Below, piece by piece: positions 25,001 to 36,274 of a stretch of DNA of 60,000 nt. The DNA comes from Strigamia acuminata (taxonomy: Eukaryota > Arthropoda > Chilopoda > Geophilomorpha > Linotaeniidae), in NCBI GenBank assembly GCA_949358305.1, contig OX442319.1, positions 870,001 to 930,000 of the forward strand. The letters are read 5' to 3'. Below the pieces are notes generated by a model, which was not told the DNA's origin, searched no databases, and saw only the letters and a program-made list of their open reading frames with translations. The translations under genes and the position numbers were made by a program. Within the stretch, counting starts at the first letter, position 1. The number at the start of each line of letters is the position of its first letter.

Positions 25001-28000
25001 TAGTTCGTACAATGTCAGCTAAGTTTTAGCTGAACAATTCCAAATGCCACAAGAGAAAACTTACCGTTTCCTTCCATCACACGCTGCAAATCATCCTCCA
25101 ACATTCTTACGGTAGAGTTCCTTTCGTCTAAAAGCATTTGCAAATGCTTGCACTTGTTTAAACTTTGAGTCTTCTCCTTCAACATTTGCTGCAAATGCAC
25201 CAATCTCTCCTCACAGCCTGCAAGTTTGCAACTCAATTCACTCTGCGCATGTGCTGATTTTTCATTTAAGGAATCCAACTTGAGCTCCAAAATCCTAACG
25301 TTTGCAATCTCCCGTTGAATAAGTGCATTCTTGGACGAATTGTTTTCTTCAAGTTTGTTGACATTCTTTCTGAGTTGAGCGATCTCAATTTCTCTTTCAA
25401 CCACAACTTGTTCCAATTTGACATTTGTTTGCCTCGCCGCTTCGAATTGAACGCCCATTTCCTGTAATTCGCTTTGCAGCCCATTTGCCACTTGTTTACA
25501 CGTTGCCACACAATTCTCCATTTCATTCGATTTCTGCTGCGCACTCAGGCGCAATCCGTGTTCTTGCTCCAACTGCTCCTCAGTGTGTGCAATTGCAAGC
25601 TTGAGTTCCTCAAATTGTCTTCGAAATTCGTCCGACTTTTCTTTCACCGTTCTCAGTTCGTCATTTAATTCCCTTTCGCGTTTCTCCAACATTTCCACTT
25701 TATTCTTTTCTTCATTTCCAGCCGTTTCTAATTCCATCTTGTACTGAATGTGCAATTTATCCATCGTTTCAAGGGTCACATGCATGTAGTTGTTTGCTTC
25801 GCGTAATTCCGTCACAACCTCCTCTTTAGTCATCAATGCTGTCTGCAGCTGAGCGATGCTATTTTGCAATCTAACGTTGGCATATTTGAGTAGCCGATTG
25901 CCTTCGTCGTAAGATACGAGTTCCCTCTCGATTTGCTCAATTTTGGCTTCTGACAATTGTAATTTGTCTGTCAAATCAACCAACTGCTGATGCAATTGCT
26001 TAGTTTCCATTTTAAATCCTCTTTGTTCGCTACATTCAGGCAAACTGTATCGAATTCGCTGCTCCAATTCATTCAACGTCTGCCCCGTTTCCTCGAATTC
26101 CACACCTAGTCGACCAATTTCATTTTCGTGTCCGTTTCGACCAACTAAAAAATAAATAAATAAATAATGGCAAATTTCAAATCTCTATTCTTGCATACTG
26201 TGCTGGTGCTGGTGCTGTTGTTGTCGTTTTTTACACCGCTTTTCCAATTTCTCCCGAAGCACGTCGTTCACATGAATGGATTCTTCCAAGCGCAATCGCA
26301 AACCTCGAATTTCCAATAAATGTTCGCTTACAATCGCCCTCACTTTACTCCGACCAATATGTCGTTTCCTGTCGTTTAAAGTCTGTTTCACCGGATTCGT
26401 TTTCTCACTTTGACAATTCTTGCCATTCTCCTTTTCGAGACTCCTAATCAACTCTAACTCCGACCTTAGGCATCTGTTTACTTCAATTTGATCCTCAAGT
26501 CTTTGGTGAAGAATCTCAAGATTATCCATTTGCATTTCTTCATTTCGAAGTCGTTGAGCTAAATAAAGTTTAATTAGGGTAATTAATGATTAATTTAATC
26601 ACTTAAATGTGTAATTAATTATATTACGCGAAGACAATGCTTTATTTTTCATTGAAGTTGACATACTCGTATCGCTCAACGAGTCAACATTAGATGAGCT
26701 CAAATTTACTTTCGCTTTTAACCATTCTTGTTTATCTAGCTCCAGTCCAATTCGTTGCTGAGACACATTCCTCCAAAATAAGAATAAGAATAAGAATAAA
26801 AATAAGAATAAAAATTTAAATTTAAAATTAAATTGCTAAAATACCTATCGGGTTCGGACCAGGATTCGGATTCTGAGGGTGACAAATCGCCCGCTACGTG
26901 AGTCACGAATCGTGGTGCATCTGAAACGAGCTCTGCGTTGTGCGCAGTCAATGTAGTTGTATGATTCGTTCGATGATACAGAAACCTCCTATCGCTGCAA
27001 TCGGCATACTGCCTCGATGTGTAATGGCGGCCATATTCGGCCATTATCGCTTGCTCTTTGAAGCAATCAAGAGCACGAATCTCGTTACTATGTCCCGAAG
27101 TAAAAACCTCAGTCTCGTTCTCTCCCTTATTTCCTTCTTCGGCTGTGGCACATTTGTTTGGATTTAAAAGCAATAGAAAATCGTCGCAGCTGCTTTCAAC
27201 AAGTTGGTCCAAGTGCTCACCATTACTTCGTCCGTAATCAATATTCACACTACAAGTACTGCTACGATTCATTTCGTGCTCAATCATTTCCTCATTAGAT
27301 CTGCAGTGTTTCTCTTCATGCTCAATGCTATAGAAAACATCCTGACCATTACCAATATTAATGGTGCTGTCAGTGACATTGCTCACATCTGCATCAACTG
27401 AAATTACATTAAATTGAAAATTAATTAAACTCAAACTACCGGTAATTACAAATGACAAATACCTAATAAGGAATGTGAAATGCTGCGGCTAAGTTCCTTG
27501 CTTTCTGCAATTCGTTGTTTCAATAACTCAAGTCGCTGGGGTGTAAACAGGCTAATATCCAACAGCCCATTCTTGTCAAAACGAAGTAAATGCTCCATGA
27601 ACTCCGCTAATTCTTCCAACCGAATTCGCAGTAATTCACACGCATCGTGAGACTTTAAAAGTCGATTGCGCAGCATTAAAATATCTTCCTGTTGCAACTG
27701 AAATAACAAGTAATGTACGAAGTACGAGTAATGTACATTAAAAAATGATGTCCATTTTTGAATGTTACATTATTTCAAACAAAACAAAAATTCACTTGAA
27801 CAAATGATGAATATTCCCTTCCATGTAACATCTCATTAATAGGTACATTTAAGCGGAGCAACTGGTTGTCGTTGTCGTTAACCCTAATATTAGGGTTAAC
27901 ATTGGGATCAACATTGGGATCAACATTGGGATCACCGATCGGACACGAAGTCTCGGATTTTCCAATTTCTGATGTTAAATCTAAATGAGCCGATGAATTC

Positions 28001-31000
28001 CTTTCAGACGGACTGAGTGTTTGTTCCTTCAAGTACGATTGCAGGTGAGATAAATAAGTGTTCGTCGGCAAACATTGAGAATGGCACATTATCTCGTTCA
28101 ATTCATGTTCTTTTTGCTCTAAAAGTAAGTGGAGCCTGCACACTTGTTCCTTCAATTCCAAAACATCACTCGTCTGTCCATACTCGAGTAAACTGTCGGT
28201 TGTGCAAGGATTCTCTTTATTCAAAACATTTTCGAAGCGTTTTGATTGCATCGATTCTTCATCCCTGTGCAAATTGAAAACATTCTCCGCTGACAGTGCT
28301 TTGTTACCTTCTGCAAACTGCACACTATGCCTTTGTGATGCAGATAGTAACAAATCGTCAACTGACACGCAACGACAGAGTGATGATGACGATGCGCTGG
28401 CATCATTCACGCTGCTCACTACATCAACTGTATTTTCTGTCCTTGACACTTTTCCTACAAGTCCGTCCATCTAAATAGTTAATAAATAATTAATCAATAA
28501 TTCATAATTAATGCTAGCAATTTGTCATACCATTGCAAAATAATCACTACGTAATGAGGACATGGCGTTTAATAATTTCTCCTCATTACATGCAACTGTT
28601 GAATCTTTGTCTAAAATGTGTGCTATTTTGATTTTGCCAGTTGTCAGTAACGATGCACATTGCTCACATTTGAATTCGGTGAGCTTGACAGGCGTAGGCG
28701 CAGGCGTGTCAATTAACATTTGTGGATTCCGTGACAATTCATTGTTCAGTTTGATGTGATGATAAAATAAGTTGTTTAAATTAGACATCACTTTTATTCC
28801 TCGAAATAGCTCTTGCATGTTCTCCTGCACAAAAATAAGTAAGAATCAAAACTCCATTCTTTCAATTTAAATTCGAACCTCACCTCCAAATCAATTGTAC
28901 TATTCACTCGTGCATTTTCTTCATTCTCGCCTCCATTTTGAATACTGTCCACTAACTTCCTTAGTAAACTCATTCGATCGTGAACGGACATTAATTGATT
29001 CTCCAATAATTTTTTTTTTGCAATATTTGTCCGAATTATGTACTCCAAATCGCCTAATTTCTTTTCAAAGTAATGCGATTGCATCTTGTTGGCAAAACCT
29101 CTACTCACTATCTGTCGTAGAACTGCTCTTTTCAGCTCAATCACTCTCGCGTGACTCGAATCATTGACTAATAATTCAAGATAATCCTTCAAATGGCCAA
29201 TGATATCTGCAGAAAATTAAAAACAATAATAAATTCATTTCATCTAATAATTAAATTAAACTTAGAATTCAAAGTAAAACTAAGATTAAACGAAATAAAG
29301 GATGTAAAATTGATTACAAATGGTCACTTCAATATGCTGAAGCATGGTCCTTGGATAGAATAAAATAAAGTGAGAACAACAAACCAGACTTTTCTCAAAT
29401 TGTTAATATTGTTCGTACTTCGTAGTTCGTACCCAAGTTTTAACATTTGTACTCGAACAGAAAGAAAGTTAGCTACTTCTACTTGTGCATGCCAACATTT
29501 TGGAATACCAATAATACATCTTGGTACGGAGTGCTCTCTCTCATTTCTACATTACTCAACTAAAATGTCCGTAACACCAAGTAACACCCACGGAAACTGA
29601 CTGGTAGGTCTCGTTTGAGTTTTTTTTTATAAATGGAGAATTATGGAAAATTGTTTGGAGAATTATAATATAAGAAGTACAGATTCATTAAAATCTACTG
29701 TTAGACCTAGAAAATTACAGGCAGAAATAATTATAAATGGGGATAACTTATATTATTGTACCCTCATTTTACCCCGAAATAAATCGAATTTGGACTCACT
29801 AGTTAACACCCTACAGTATTTTCACATCCACAAGCAAGCCTCTCTTTTCTCCGATTGGCACACTACGAGTAGTTTCTAAAAGCAATTCTGCGAGTTTTCC
29901 AAAAGCTGATGGATCATCAAAATATTTATATGTTATTCACATACTTGTGGGGTTTGAGTTTAATTTAATAGATTTTCTGTATTATTCTAATATTTTGTCA
30001 CATCAATATCATTACTCTAAAATTTGGTCACAATAGCAAGATGCTTGTATAAACTGATACGGAGTAGTTTCTGATTAAACAAATGATGGTCTACAACTTG
30101 GAAATTGATATTTTTCAGATTACATCGTTACTTTTTAAGTTACAATGAGAAAACAAACCCATGATGAAAAGCCAAATGATTGTTGCTTAATACCTATCCA
30201 GTTTACTTTAGATTCGCGAACACAATTTGTGATTACTACTTAATTGCATAAATTTTTGACTGGAAAGACTTTAAAGTGAACACCCTCTATGCGTATACGC
30301 TTACAGTCTACTAATCAGATAAACCTGAGATAGAGCAGTGGCGTAACTACACATTTCCGTGCCCTATGCAAACTGTAAGAGCCCCCTCCCCTAACGTCCT
30401 GCCAACTAGATGGACCCTTCTTTAAATTTTGTATACACATTCCGTCCCTCTTTGGATTCCCTTAAGTCACAGACCCCAAAAAAGATCTTTTTTGACTGAG
30501 AAATTTTTGTGAAATATTATGCATTTCTCTAACCTTGATAAATGAAATATTTCACACAATTTGGATGCAAATTCAAACCAACTATGCGTTTTTCAAATGT
30601 CAAATTTGCATCTGAAACATTATACACATCCTTTAATGTTTTTTTCTTCCTTTTTTACATTTTATCTCGGGCCTGGTTATTCCCATCTTCAAAATTCGAT
30701 TTTGTGCACCCATTTGGAACTATTTCCCTATTCATTTTTTTTTTAACTTCTGGGGAAAAAAGAATTTTTGCCCGTAATTTCCTTTTGAATTTGATTTAAT
30801 TTTTCTTTTTTTAACTTTTGTTAAAATAAATGGTGGGTCAATTTCCTTTTACCAGGCATCAGTTAGCAATGGGATTCAATGCAATACAAGGTGTAAATGA
30901 TGCCATGTGACTGATCCCGGATGTTGCAGTGAGAGTAATAATTTTCGTAATATTTGATTGTCAATTTAAACAGTACAATTGAAATTTAAAATTGAAAAAA

Positions 31001-34000
31001 ATTATTCGCTAGTAGAATTGAGCATTATGAGTAATGCCTAATTCATGCTTGAACCACTTTTGTAGAAGTTGGACTTTTAGAAACTTTAATTTACAGAAAT
31101 TAAAAAATGGATGTTCACATTAGTGGGGTTGTTTAGTAGAAATTAGTGGCATTCTGAAAAAAATTGTAGATTGTTTATTTCTGGCTAAATGTTGTCCACT
31201 GAAAGGCAGGGGTTTGCATTTATACTTGTAGATAATGAATCATTAAAGATTAAAGAAACTTCTACTTTTTTTTAAAAAAAAAAGACATATGCCAGTTAAG
31301 AAAACCAACATATTTTTTAAATTTGTTTTCCGCATTACAATAGATAATTCTGGAGTCGTAACGAAGTTTACAATCTTGTTTACACTCTACTGAAACAACT
31401 TAAACGCATTTATGCTCATATTTCACGAACCATTAGAGGTAGAAACATACTTTTTTTTTAAAAAAAGCTTGTTTCATTCTCTATCTTTTGATGTATTGTA
31501 TAAATTTTTACGTGCATTTAAAAGTACTTTATTTTGAAAAGTTGGATTGGCATTCATCTTGTTTTGAATTTGCCCTAAGACTAGTCACATGACAGAATGG
31601 GAGCATGTTTTAGAGTTGTAACATCAAATTTTAGAAATCACTTCCACAACTTCAAGTTGTAGAAGAGTCGCCATTTTGATCTGAGTTTTAGAAAATTAGA
31701 ACAAGTGTGAGTTCCTAAAGACTTCCTAAAAGTTTAATAGTTGTGTAGAAAAGTGGTTCAACTAGGCATCAGAAAATTCACAAAAGCTTTTGTTTTCAAA
31801 AACCTTTGCTATTCCCCTACCCCACAGAAAAAGTTAAAATTTTTGACATTTAAATTGTAATATGTAATGTGTAATATTTATTTTTGTACCCAATCAAGTT
31901 TAGTAGCCAATTATGTCGAGTTAGGACCCCATCCAGGGGGTAACTAAAAATTCATTTTTTCAACCAAATATTCATTACTCTCAACCACGTGATCATTGGT
32001 GCCAGTTTCCCCATAGAAGGCAGTGCTTTTCATGACACATCTTGTTGACATCCTATTCCAGGGGTCGGCAACCTGCGGCTCTTTCGATGCCAAGGTGCGG
32101 CTCTCCAAGATGTGGCGTCGCTAAAACGTGCGTCGCTAAAATGAAGTACATTCATATAACTGGAAGAATGTACTTCACTGTAGCGACGCCCGTTTTAGCG
32201 ACGCCGTTTTTTAATCTAATTACACCTAATCTGACCTAACCTAAACAAACTAACCTAACCTAACCTAAACAAACTAATCTAACCTAACCTGACCTAAACT
32301 AACCTAACCTGACCTAAACTAACCTAACCTGACCTAAACTAACCTAACCTGACCTAAACTAACCTAACCTAGCTGAATCTAAGCAGCTGAAACACGGCGT
32401 CACTAAAGTAATATACCGTACCGCACCGTTTCAACGCCCGGGTTCAATAAAGCGCCGGCCCCGTTTTAGCGCCGGGCAGTCATCGGCGGTTCAATGAATT
32501 GGCGCCGGCCCCCCAAAAATTACCGTTTTTTTGTAAAAAAATCGATGATTTTTGCCGAAAAAACGCCATTTTTTGCGAAAAATTGGCGAATTTTCGGTTA
32601 TGCGCCGGGTTCAATTTAGCGCCGAGTTTCAAATTGGCGCCGGGAAAGCGACTGAAAAAAAAGATTAAACGCCCGGGCGTTTAAACGATGGCTCTTTAAA
32701 AACTGGAAAATTATGTAAATTTTAACTTTTGGCTCTTCTGTCTCAAAAGGTTGCCGACCCCTGTCCTATTCGGATTCACTACTGTGCCTAAAGAAGTTTA
32801 ACTTCAATATATTAACCTTCATTAAATTCTCGCTTTTCATATTCCTCGTCACTGCACGCCCGATTACCAAAACTTCCAACAACTGAATTTAATTTTTCAA
32901 TTTCATCCTTCCGTCTATGTAACTCCAGATCCAATTCCTGTCAATCAAGAATTCATTAAGTCATTTACAGTGTACTTGTAGTTATTTATTGATTGATTTT
33001 CACCTGGATTGATTTAAATGCAATTTTGAGTTGATTCTCAGTTTCTTGTAATTTTTCTTGATATTGCATCAGCTCATTCTCCCTATCCTTTAACATCTTG
33101 CACTTTTCCTCTAACAAAGATTCAGTTCTTTCTTCCTTTTCCATCAACTTTAACTTGAATAAATCTACAACTGCATTAGACGAACGATTAGAAACCTGAA
33201 AATTGAAATTCTTATTTAAGCCTTTAACACTGACAATGAAATAAAAGTGACCTAAAAGTACCTCAATATCAATCACTCCCACCAGCTTTAGACAAGTATT
33301 GATCACTTCCTGCCATTCATTATCCCGTGATTCAAGATGCTGTAGAATTTCATCCTTTTAATAGCCAAATGAATAGCATAAAAACAAATTGAACATTTAT
33401 TTGCAAATGAACAATTTTCTAAGTACAACATGCATTAAATTAAAGTTAAACAATCGCTACACCGCTAGGAGTTAAAAAAATTAATTGATTACTTGTTTGT
33501 TCTCGTTCGTTTCTGATAACTCTGTTGTTAAAACAGCAGCTTTAATCTAAAAAATTAGAAATGAATTAGTTGATTACATATACCAAATGTATATAGATTC
33601 ACACTTCCGTACATCTGCAGATTCCTTTAAATAAACATTTAAAGCTTCTTTAGTTTCTTTGAGCTCAATTGCTTGAATGTCATATTGTTCTTGCATTTGT
33701 TTCAATTGCTTCTCCTTATCTCGTATGGCAGTCATAATTCCCTGGACAAACTTATGCGTTTTAACTGTTGTAATCTCCACTTCCTTTATGTGCGCGTCTT
33801 TATCACGCACACATTTTTCCAACTCCTGAATCCGATTTTGACTCGTTAATACTTCTTCCTGCAATTGCCCAATTTTGCCCTCTATTTCCTTCGTTTAGAA
33901 TTAAAATTAAAATAAACAAATGTGACATTGTATAAAAGAGACATTTTAAGCATTCATTTATCAGTAGAATTACCGAGTCTGATGTGACAAGTGCTGCAAA

Positions 34001-36274
34001 GGCACGATGATGAAGTCCACCTTGTGTTTCACCTTTTCCCTTTTCACTAATATTGAGTTTCTAAAGGGCACAAAAAAAACATTTATTTTGACATCGCTTT
34101 CGCAGGAAATTCTCGAACACCCACACCTAGGTGGGTCAATTCAATTTTTATACAAAAAAAGTCTTTTTACCATTACGTTAATCCAGAATTTTTTGCAATA
34201 AGTAATAAAATTGCAACAAGTTATTTAAAATGAAATAAAAATTATTAAAATAAAAATTAAGGTAAATTAAGTGGTAAATTAAGAGCGGAAAAATTATGAA
34301 CATAACAATATTTGCTTCAACTTGTGCAAAATCAAACACTGGCCACCACAGTCAAACAAGTTTTCAAGCAGAAAAAAATATACACATTACACATATATCC
34401 AATTCTCTTTTGATTTTATAATTTTCTAATGCTTTCTTTTTTAATATTTACCTGCTTTAAACCCTGAATTTCTTCTTCTAAACTGCTTTTTCCAGATGCA
34501 TATTTCACGCGTAATTCATTCATCTCCGCTTTCTGCGTATCCTCCATCAATTCTAGCGCTGTCGATGCCTTCTTTAACAACTCTTGTTTATTGCTTAATT
34601 CTTTTTTTAAATTTTCTACTTCAATCTTGAACAAGAAAAAAAAAACCAACAATTATTATAATCACACTTTCCCTCATCGTAAGAAATGTTGTTATTTGCC
34701 TTCAAATCAATATTAAACTTATGCACATCGTCGGAAGAATCAGTAAATTTCTGTTGTAGTCTTTCTTCTAAAAAGTAAATTCGCAACTTTAAATTGAAAT
34801 TTTCATTCTTTAATTCCACGATTTGCTGATCGTATTCTTTCATCGTACGACCACGGATAGGGGACATCTGCTCTAAAGACTGACGGTGGACTGCAAGGAT
34901 ATGAAAAAAGGATTCATAATTTTATTTTATTTTATTTTATTTTATTTTATTTATTTCATTTTATTTCGACATCAATTGAATAACCAACTTACACAAAGGA
35001 AAACCTCCAATTCCGCCTTCGGTACATTCTAAACGAGTCCCCATCGTGACTTCGTTAAGCTGTCCTGGGTTTATGCTAGCAAAAAATAATTATCATGATA
35101 AAATCATTGACTCGAAAGTTGAAACGAGACAACGTTCTAAAAATAAAATACAATTCGGCCAATCACGAAACGGCTCTAATTCACAATGTAAAAAAATCAC
35201 ATCAAAGCTGTAGAAAATGCGTTCATTTTTCATTTCAAATAAGAGTAGGATATTCAATTTCGTGAAATTAAAATTAATTAAATATAGAATAAGATACATA
35301 GCGCATTATGAATGGAAAGTAACTTTGAACTACTGGTAAAAATATCTGCAAAAGCTGAACTTTCACACCTAACAACTAAAAATGCATTTCCTTCGATTTC
35401 AACAATTATCTACAATCTATTTAATTTCCATTTCCTTTTCTCAATTTATCTTAATCAACTCGATTACTTGATAAATCCATTAAATATGATCATTTTCCGT
35501 CAATATCACCTACCTAGATTTAAACGCAACGTGCCTACCGTAGCACACATCTTTCTCTTCTTGTTGGTCATCATTGAGTAAAGTACAAGATCGTTTGCCT
35601 ACACGACTGGAACACGCCATCAAACACACATCAACAAAACTATCCGTGTGATGTTACGAATTTACGGTTTAAAGTCCATCTTATTGCATGCTAATTACAT
35701 AAGTTATCACGTGCCAAATATAGTAAATTTGTCTAAAAACTGAGCATCAGCACATTATATATCCAAGTTGTTCACTACGCCACAGCGAGAAAGAAAAGAG
35801 AGAGAGAGTGAGAGAGAGAGCATCATCATCATCATCACTTCATCAGAGAGCAGAGAGCAGAGCAGCTGCGCAGAAGCATCTCACTCTTTCTCCCTACACT
35901 ATTAATAGCAGCAAAACACAAAATTTAAAAATATATTTTTTTTGCGTAAATAGACAATTACCGGTACATATACCGGAAAAAAAAAAAGAAAAGAGATAAT
36001 TTTTTAGCTATTCAAAGTTGGAACGTAACTTGATTCAAATAATTTATAACTTATACGGGCCACCACGGACCCGTGGTTCGACCACGTTGTTTTCCCCACT
36101 TATTCTTACAAATAATATGTTAAAACTAATAAGTTCATAAAACTAATGCACCCTTTGTGTTGGATTTTAATTATTCAATTATTTAATTTAGTTGATTTAT
36201 GTGATAAATGATAAATCGTACCTTCCATTCCAATCTAACGGTAAAGATCGATTGTTGAATGCCGTATCATCCAT
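19090..36274 (-). CDS. CDK5RAP2: Centrosomin / CDK5RAP2-myomegalin family pericentriolar scaffold protein, complete
   Basis: Large coiled-coil centrosome scaffold that recruits the gamma-tubulin ring complex. Twenty-four coding exons (high to low): 36274-36222, 35075-34993, 34890-34700, 34625-34452, 34060-33974, 33888-33613, 33546-33493, 33354-33262, 33195-33004, 32937-32817, 29206-28884, 28824-28531, 28470-27796, 27697-27463, 27397-26845, 26770-26628, 26558-26199, 26144-25065, 24913-24719, 23944-23691, 23627-23022, 21709-21620, 21561-21513, 19163-19090. The sum is 6255 nt, 2084 residues plus TAA. The start ATG has an in-frame TGA three codons upstream. CM1 lies near residues 55-110 (MKEYDQQIVELKNENFNLKL, RIYFLEERLQQ). 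Heptad coiled coils fill the middle; HLLEIRGLRLRLEESI near residue 1262 matches a conserved CDK5RAP2 segment. The last ~180 residues resemble CM2, ending THDVLKRAKGNLEDQ. Most introns are 54-150 nt. One intron is GC-AG. Vertebrates have two paralogues; this gene could be the single ancestral type (Drosophila cnn). Confidence 0.93.
19670..20125. repeat. Iterated-word block (CAAATTGGCGAN) with GC-rich core
   Basis: At least nine copies of CAAATTGGCGA, mostly on one strand (19685-19880), lead into a GC-rich segment bounded by AAGGCGGATTAGGTCGC and GCGACCTAATCCGCCT. A frame through it (19761-20087) contains an EPRPEPQIxxE direct repeat, but it has no family match I recognise. Confidence 0.6.
20640..21180. 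repeat. Low-complexity and dispersed repeat in the last long centrosomin intron
   Basis: A C-run hairpin (CCCAACCCG ... CGGGTTGGG near 20690-20715) and GGCGGTTAAACG words are followed by a block around 20930-21000 (ATTATTTTATAATAACAATC) that recurs near 38680-38730. Confidence 0.45.
21248..21401. repeat. Near-perfect 154-bp palindrome
   Basis: TGCATTCAAAAACTCTAAAA at the left and its inverse at the right, meeting at a centre near 21325 with almost no loop (AATAACATTC/CCATGTTATTC). TGACGTCA words lie in each arm. Probably a fold-back MITE. Confidence 0.8.
21883..22081. mobile_element. TA-flanked MITE with 35-bp inverted repeats
   Basis: CTCTGGCCATGTGTAAGTTT begins the left arm, continuing to GGCCTAACTCCG; an exact inverse ends the element at CATGGCCAGAG before TA. 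It lies in a centrosomin intron. Confidence 0.85.
22376..22830. mobile_element. Iterated-word element (CCCGTTTCGCCGAAAA) with duplicated inner module
   Basis: Three imperfect copies of CCCGTTTCGCC precede a ~70-bp arm (22445-22517) whose near-exact inverse is at 22739-22808. Inside are two direct copies of a module running from CCAGTAAGGTT through GGTCAAGGG and a G-run to TTGTTAGCC and TTCTTAGGAA (22538-22615, 22653-22741). It ends close to AAATACGGTA. Confidence 0.7.
24040..24200. repeat. Iterated-word block (GATCCGATCCG)
   Basis: GGATCGGATTC, CATCCGATCCG, GCGGATCGG, CAGATCCAATCC and GGGTCGGATTGTGGAT are imperfect copies on both strands. A single related word CATCCGATCCGAC lies at 38005. 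Confidence 0.6.
24431..24575. mobile_element. hAT MITE, 145 bp
   Basis: Begins CAGGGGTCAGCAATCTTTTG and ends GGTTGCCGACCCCTG, flanked by TGTTAAGG/CGTTAAGG (7 of 8 bases match). Same family as 32059-32763. Confidence 0.88.
26145..26198 (-). other. 54-nt centrosomin intron
   Basis: Donor GTATGC directly follows CAC A; acceptor TTTTTTAG. Phase 1 is kept. It is the shortest intron in the window; most centrosomin introns are 54-150 nt. Confidence 0.8.
27885..27940 (-). repeat. 12-bp coding minisatellite in centrosomin
   Basis: Three to four direct copies of a 12-bp unit (plus strand ACATTGGGATCA) inside exon 28470-27796 encode DPNVDPNVDPNVNPN. The unit length preserves frame, so copy number can vary without breaking the protein. 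Confidence 0.9.
29207..32058. other. Longest centrosomin intron (29207-32816), first part
   Basis: Mostly AT-rich with no exon. CAGTGGCGTAACTACA near 30333 is a typical DNA-transposon terminus, with a relative at 42768 (CTGTGGCGTAACTTC) and an inverse relative at 49111. Nothing else is defined. Confidence 0.5.
32224..32372. repeat. Degenerate CCTAA/CCTGA tandem repeat
   Basis: Repeated AACTAACCTAACCTGACCT units of about 18-20 bp, made of CCTAA and CCTGA words, reminiscent of arthropod (TTAGG)n telomeric DNA in reverse. It is inside the hAT element. Confidence 0.75.
32420..32690. repeat. Iterated-word block (GCGCCGG), copy A
   Basis: AAGCGCCGGCCCCGTTTTAG, TTGGCGCCGGCCCCCC and AAATTGGCGCCGGG recur, with GAAAAACGCC/TTCGC words between, ending in TTAAACGCCCGGGCGTTTAAA. 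It aligns with 55925-56150 in the same order. Confidence 0.65.
34626..34699 (-). other. GC-AG intron in centrosomin, directly after CM1
   Basis: Family alignment places the junction as NIDLK|IEVENLKKEL, so the donor is AAG|GCAAAT and the acceptor TTCAAG. No GT donor in the right phase is nearby. The intron is 74 nt. Confidence 0.75.
34919..34962. repeat. (TTTTA)n microsatellite
   Basis: About seven TTTTA units in a 102-nt centrosomin intron. Confidence 0.9.
35785..35840. repeat. GA-rich and (CAT)n microsatellites
   Basis: A GAGAGA run followed by four or five CAT units and a GAGAGCA run, in the first centrosomin intron. Confidence 0.85.

Larger units (their letters stand above)
32059..32763. 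mobile_element. hAT MITE carrying a large internal insertion
   Basis: CAGGGGTCGGCAACCTGCGG ... GGTTGCCGACCCCTG with an exact 8-bp duplication TCCTATTC (32051-32058, 32764-32771). The related copy at 24431 is only 145 bp, so about 560 bp here is extra: GTCGCTAAAACG words, CCTAA-rich repeats and a GCGCCGG block. Confidence 0.9.

Noticed and set aside
32224-32372. True telomere end or chromosome fusion site
   Set aside because: The CCTAA/CCTGA units are degenerate, short, and lie wholly inside a hAT element with matching target duplications.
35549-35584. Minus-strand ATGATGACC... followed by GT as an alternative first exon of centrosomin
   Set aside because: It ends in phase 0, but exon 35075-34993 needs two leading bases from upstream. 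The exon at 36274-36222 fits the phase and has an upstream in-frame stop.
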